Assembly (NCBI GenBank): GCA_036847245.1
Contig: DAIUAL010000016.1
Coordinates: 1-26,993 of the forward strand
DNA: 26,993 nucleotides
DNA from: UBA4661 sp002405405
GTDB lineage: Bacteria; Bacteroidota; Ignavibacteria; Kapaibacteriales; UBA4661
Direction of reading: 5' to 3'
Made by a program: the position numbers and the translations under genes. How positions within the stretch are numbered: the stretch's first letter is position 1; each line of letters opens with the position of its first letter. The notes under the pieces were generated by a model that had not been told where the DNA came from, did not search any database, and saw only the letters and a list, made by a program, of their open reading frames with translations. Shown one piece after another: positions 23,764 to 26,993 of this stretch.

Positions 23764-25950
23764 ATGAACTTCAAGTATTTATATTGGAAAGTGATGCTAC
23801 TCTACGTAGTACTGCTTGTGTCATTACAAGCAGTAGATCTCGGTGCTCAAACACTGCGTCCGCAAGTACTGGATAGTTTGGAGCATCGTTTGAAAGAGGA
23901 CGCAAGTCCTTCGGTAAAGGCAGAAATATATCGTATTCTTTTAGAAAGTTATCGCGATCGTGTACCCTATCGTACACTTGCTTTGTCGAAAGATGCAGAA
24001 CAATTTGCCAAGCAACATCATAATACTTCTCTGTTGGTAGTTGCACAGTATTCGGCAGGGATGGCATTAGCGAAAGAGGGCAAAGACACTCTCGCATTAC
24101 AGTATTTTCGATCTGCATTGTCAAATGCAGGAGAGCATAAAAACGTAGAACAAGTTGCCTACATCAACTTTTTGATGTCGCGTATCCAACGAAAGTTTGG
24201 CAACTTTACGATTGCATTGGATCTTATGTTGAACGCTCAAAAAACTTTGGAAAAAAGTATTGCTGAAGGGAGTCCGACAACATTTCTTTCGAAAGAAAAA
24301 ATACTTGCAGAAATACTCGAAGGTGTTGGCTATTTATACTTTTTGAACAAAGATTATCATCGTGCTATAAAGAACTTACATCAATCGATTAATCTGTATA
24401 ATGCTATCGATACTTTTTTACTTACCAAGCCTTATAGCAAGTTGGGGAATGTGTATAAGGCACTTGGTCAGTTGGATTCTGCTGAGTGGTATTGTGTGCA
24501 ATCATTGCACATAGCAACAGTACTGACAGACAAGTTCGGTATTGCATATGGTAACCGAGACTATGCATCTATTTTACGGCTACGGGGCGATTACGCGCAT
24601 GCTTTTCAGCGTATCCAGCAGGCGGTTGCTCTTTTTAAGGATATCAACAATGTCATCGGTCTAGCAGAAGCGCATTATGAATTGGCAGCAATTCATTTCG
24701 CTACTAAACATTATCGTGAAGCATTACGGGCGGTTGATGCAGCATTAGTGTATGCAGAGAATAACGCAATACAAACAGTAATCTATGAAGGTTTGCAGCT
24801 TAAAGCGCAGTGTTATGCAGCAGAGGGTGATTTTAAGCGAGCATATGAAGTCGGAGTGCAATATGTTTTACTTCGCGATTCGCTCTATTCTAATGATATG
24901 ATACGCCGTAATGTTGAAATGCAAACACGCTTTGAAGTATCACGCAAAGAACAAGAAATTGCTCAGCTACAAAAAGAGAGTCAATCTCAAGCAGTGTTGC
25001 GCGTTGGACTTATCATTGGTGTTATCGCTGTTGTTCTTGTCTTGTTAGTTGTCATCAGTCGTTATCAACTCAAGAAAAAATCCGAGCAGGAATTACGAGT
25101 CAAGAATGAATATATCCTCCGTCAACAAAAAGAATTATCAGCTCAGGCACGTGATATTCAAGAGGCGAATGAAGAACTTCATGCTACGATTGCTGAGCTT
25201 CGAGAAGTCAATGAACGAAAGGGGGAATTCCTGAGTATTGCGGCACATGACTTAAAAAATCCGTTATCGGCAATTAAAGGATATGCAGAACTTCTCTTGC
25301 ATGAGGTTGTTGTTGAGCAAGATGAGCACCCCGACAGTCCTCTTGTTAAAGATGGGTTGGAATTTCTTCCTTACATTAAAAACTCTGCTGAGCACATGGT
25401 GGAGATTATCACCGAGTTGCTCAATACGGAAACACTTGAAAGCGGGAAGGTCGAACTCAAGAAAGAAGTCTGCGACCTCTATGAAATTGCCAACCTTGTT
25501 GTGTATGGCAATAAAGCACAAGCCACCGCAAAGGATATTACACTGCATGCCACTCTACAACAAGAGTGCTACACCGAAGCCGACTCGCGCAGAATACGAG
25601 AGGTCTTTGATAATATCATGAGCAATGCCATCAAGTATTCACCAACTCAAAAAAATGTGTGGATTACCCTCGCAAAAAATACGACTCAGGTCGTACCTCT
25701 TATTCGTTTCACAGTGCGCGACGAAGGACCGGGTTTTACCGAAGACGACAAATCCAAGCTTTTCGGAAAATTCCAAAAACTCTCGGCACGCCCAACGGGT
25801 GGTGAGTCGTCAACCGGATTGGGTCTTTCAATTGTCAAAACCATTGTTGAATTGCATGGTGGTACTATTAGTGTTGAAAGTACGCATGGTCATGGTGCTA
25901 TGTTTGTTGTTGATCTTCCTATAACATTACCTAATGATTTTGCTGTGTAA
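23764..25950 (+). CDS. TPR-containing sensor histidine kinase
   Basis: A 728-residue membrane sensor kinase. A signal peptide (hydrophobic MLLYVVLLVSLQAV, cleavage near LGAQ) is followed by a helical TPR region to about residue 400 (repeats such as VGYLYFLNKDYHRAIKNLHQSINLY and KLGNVYKALGQLDSAEWY). One transmembrane helix lies at about 410-435 (VGLIIGVIAVVLVLLVVI), then a charged coiled coil. The HisKA box is SIAAHDLKNPLSAIKGY (phospho-acceptor H495), the N box is around N621 (NIMSNAIKYSP), and G boxes are DEGPGF (653-658) and GLGLSIVKTIVELHGG. The catalytic core is complete. TPRs are thus predicted periplasmic and the kinase cytoplasmic. No receiver domain or response regulator gene is visible nearby, so its partner must be elsewhere. 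The symporter gene follows by 64 bases. Confidence 0.93.
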   Translation: MNFKYLYWKVMLLYVVLLVSLQAVDLGAQTLRPQVLDSLEHRLKEDASPSVKAEIYRILLESYRDRVPYRTLALSKDAEQFAKQHHNTSLLVVAQYSAGMALAKEGKDTLALQYFRSALSNAGEHKNVEQVAYINFLMSRIQRKFGNFTIALDLMLNAQKTLEKSIAEGSPTTFLSKEKILAEILEGVGYLYFLNKDYHRAIKNLHQSINLYNAIDTFLLTKPYSKLGNVYKALGQLDSAEWYCVQSLHIATVLTDKFGIAYGNRDYASILRLRGDYAHAFQRIQQAVALFKDINNVIGLAEAHYELAAIHFATKHYREALRAVDAALVYAENNAIQTVIYEGLQLKAQCYAAEGDFKRAYEVGVQYVLLRDSLYSNDMIRRNVEMQTRFEVSRKEQEIAQLQKESQSQAVLRVGLIIGVIAVVLVLLVVISRYQLKKKSEQELRVKNEYILRQQKELSAQARDIQEANEELHATIAELREVNERKGEFLSIAAHDLKNPLSAIKGYAELLLHEVVVEQDEHPDSPLVKDGLEFLPYIKNSAEHMVEIITELLNTETLESGKVELKKEVCDLYEIANLVVYGNKAQATAKDITLHATLQQECYTEADSRRIREVFDNIMSNAIKYSPTQKNVWITLAKNTTQVVPLIRFTVRDEGPGFTEDDKSKLFGKFQKLSARPTGGESSTGLGLSIVKTIVELHGGTISVESTHGHGAMFVVDLPITLPNDFAV

Positions 25951-26014
25951 TACTTTGTTTGATAAGTATCGATACGCGCTTATTCGACACCTTCGATGAA
26001 GGATATTGACGATC

Positions 26015-26993
26015 ATGAATTATCTCTTTCTTGGTTTAGGATTATACCTGCTTGCTCAGCTTATCATTGGATTTGTTATCACGCGCCACGTACTCAGTAG
26101 TACAGAGTATTTTGTTGCCAATCGACGCTTAGGGTATCTGCTCACAGTATTCGGCATTTTTGCAACATGGTTCGGTGCCGAAAGTGTTGTTGCAACCACC
26201 GGTGAAGTCTATCGCAAAGGACTGAGCGGCGCAACTGCTGATCCCTTTGGTTATGTTATTGCTTTTGTGCTGATGGGCATACTCTTCGCACGAACGCTGT
26301 GGCAACGTAATATCGTTACCCTTGCCGATCTCTTCCGCGAACGCTATTCTCCTATGATTGAAAAGGTGGCAGTGCTCTTGATGGTGCCAACCTCCGTAGC
26401 ATGGGCAGCGGCACAATTACGAGCATTTGGTCATGTCTTGTCGGTAACGGGTGGTATCGAACTCAATACGGCAATCACGATTGCCGGCTGTGTGATTGTT
26501 ATCTATTCCTCCGCAGGTGGTATGCTCGCTGATGCTGTGCATGATGTTATTCAGGGAATGGTGCTGATTATCGGTTTAGTGAGTTTGCTTGTGATGATTC
26601 TTGGCTTGCCGGGCGAAGGAACAACATTAGGGCGTGAACTAACCATGCAAGCAGTCATGGCTCCACGAGGTGCAACCAATTCTCTTCTTGATACTATCGA
26701 ACTGCTCACCTTGGTGATATGCAGTTCATTGGTTGCACAAGAATTAGTATCGAGGATTGTGTCTTCGCGATCACAAGAGGTGGCACAAAAATCATTTTTT
26801 ATTGCTGGATTGTTGTATGGCGTCATTGGTTTGATTCCGATTACGATTGGTATCGTTGCCCCGAAGATTATTCCGGTACTTCCTGATCCGGAGCAAGCAT
26901 TATCGATCATCGCCAAACAATATTTGCCACCGATAGGATATGTCCTTTTTTCAGGGGCATTAATTTCAGCTATTCTCTCAACTACAGATTGTA
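26015..26993 (+). CDS. Sodium:solute symporter (SSS family), 3' end beyond window
   Basis: The open frame from ATG 26015 runs 326 codons to the window end without a stop, so it is partial. It begins with an extracytoplasmic N-terminus and a first helix (FLGLGLYLLAQLIIGFVI). Sodium symporter features include YFVANRRLG, FATWFGAESVVATTGEVYRKGLSG, and SAILSTTDC near the end, which corresponds to the conserved helix-8 sodium-site region of SSS transporters. AAGGA (25999-26003) lies 11 bases before the ATG. The solute cannot be told from sequence. Being 64 bases after the sensor kinase, it may be co-transcribed; several bacterial kinases act with SSS-like transporters, but whether these two are linked functionally is only a guess. 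Confidence 0.9.
   Translation, partial: MNYLFLGLGLYLLAQLIIGFVITRHVLSSTEYFVANRRLGYLLTVFGIFATWFGAESVVATTGEVYRKGLSGATADPFGYVIAFVLMGILFARTLWQRNIVTLADLFRERYSPMIEKVAVLLMVPTSVAWAAAQLRAFGHVLSVTGGIELNTAITIAGCVIVIYSSAGGMLADAVHDVIQGMVLIIGLVSLLVMILGLPGEGTTLGRELTMQAVMAPRGATNSLLDTIELLTLVICSSLVAQELVSRIVSSRSQEVAQKSFFIAGLLYGVIGLIPITIGIVAPKIIPVLPDPEQALSIIAKQYLPPIGYVLFSGALISAILSTTDC

Overview
The window looks like chromosomal DNA of a Bacteroidota/Chlorobiota-type bacterium, perhaps a Kapabacteria- or Ignavibacteria-like lineage; the exact lineage is inference. The evidence is a giant exported protein with a type IX secretion (T9SS) C-terminal sorting domain, promoters matching the Bacteroidetes -33 TTTG / -7 TAnnTTTG pattern, a TonB-dependent-receptor-like outer membrane protein, a TPR sensor kinase with a probably periplasmic sensor region, and moderately AT-rich DNA with patchy Shine-Dalgarno use. 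I see no rRNA, tRNA, IS element or CRISPR array. A few codons of a reverse-strand gene enter at the left edge, and a sodium:solute symporter runs off the right edge.

Left part (1-3.1 kb, + strand): a rhomboid intramembrane protease with a C-terminal extension, then purF (amidophosphoribosyltransferase, Fe-S type). The 3.1-3.5 kb gap holds short imperfect repeats and a candidate promoter. The 3.5-11.0 kb stretch is one gene for a 2468-residue secreted, Thr/Ala/Gly/Val/Asn-rich, cysteine-free and almost lysine-free surface protein. Two tandem GNRA-loop hairpins follow it, the second a strong intrinsic terminator.

Middle (11.2-15.8 kb, + strand): the most unusual locus. An 850-residue protein has a middle part that aligns with ATP-type PEP carboxykinase (PckA) but has lost the P-loop and other catalytic residues. 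Long low-complexity charged tails flank this core. Directly downstream lies an intact GTP-type PEP carboxykinase (pckG) and a terminator. A degenerate paralog of one PEPCK class sitting beside an active enzyme of the other, non-homologous-in-sequence class is the best candidate here for an undescribed arrangement.

Right-middle (15.8-20.8 kb, - strand): a quinone-detoxification-like pair resembling MhqE (ring-cleaving VOC dioxygenase) and MhqD (alpha/beta hydrolase). It is driven by a well-formed Bacteroidetes promoter with a 14-bp palindrome between -33 and -7 and a second palindrome 21 bp away. The hydrolase carries an in-frame TGA before its catalytic His. Next are a site-2 (M50) membrane protease and, upstream of it on the same strand, a TonB-dependent-receptor-like protein.

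Right part (21-27 kb, + strand): a large exported PIG-L/LmbE deacetylase with a C-terminal amidotransferase-like domain, a TPR hybrid-topology sensor histidine kinase, and the start of the SSS-family symporter.
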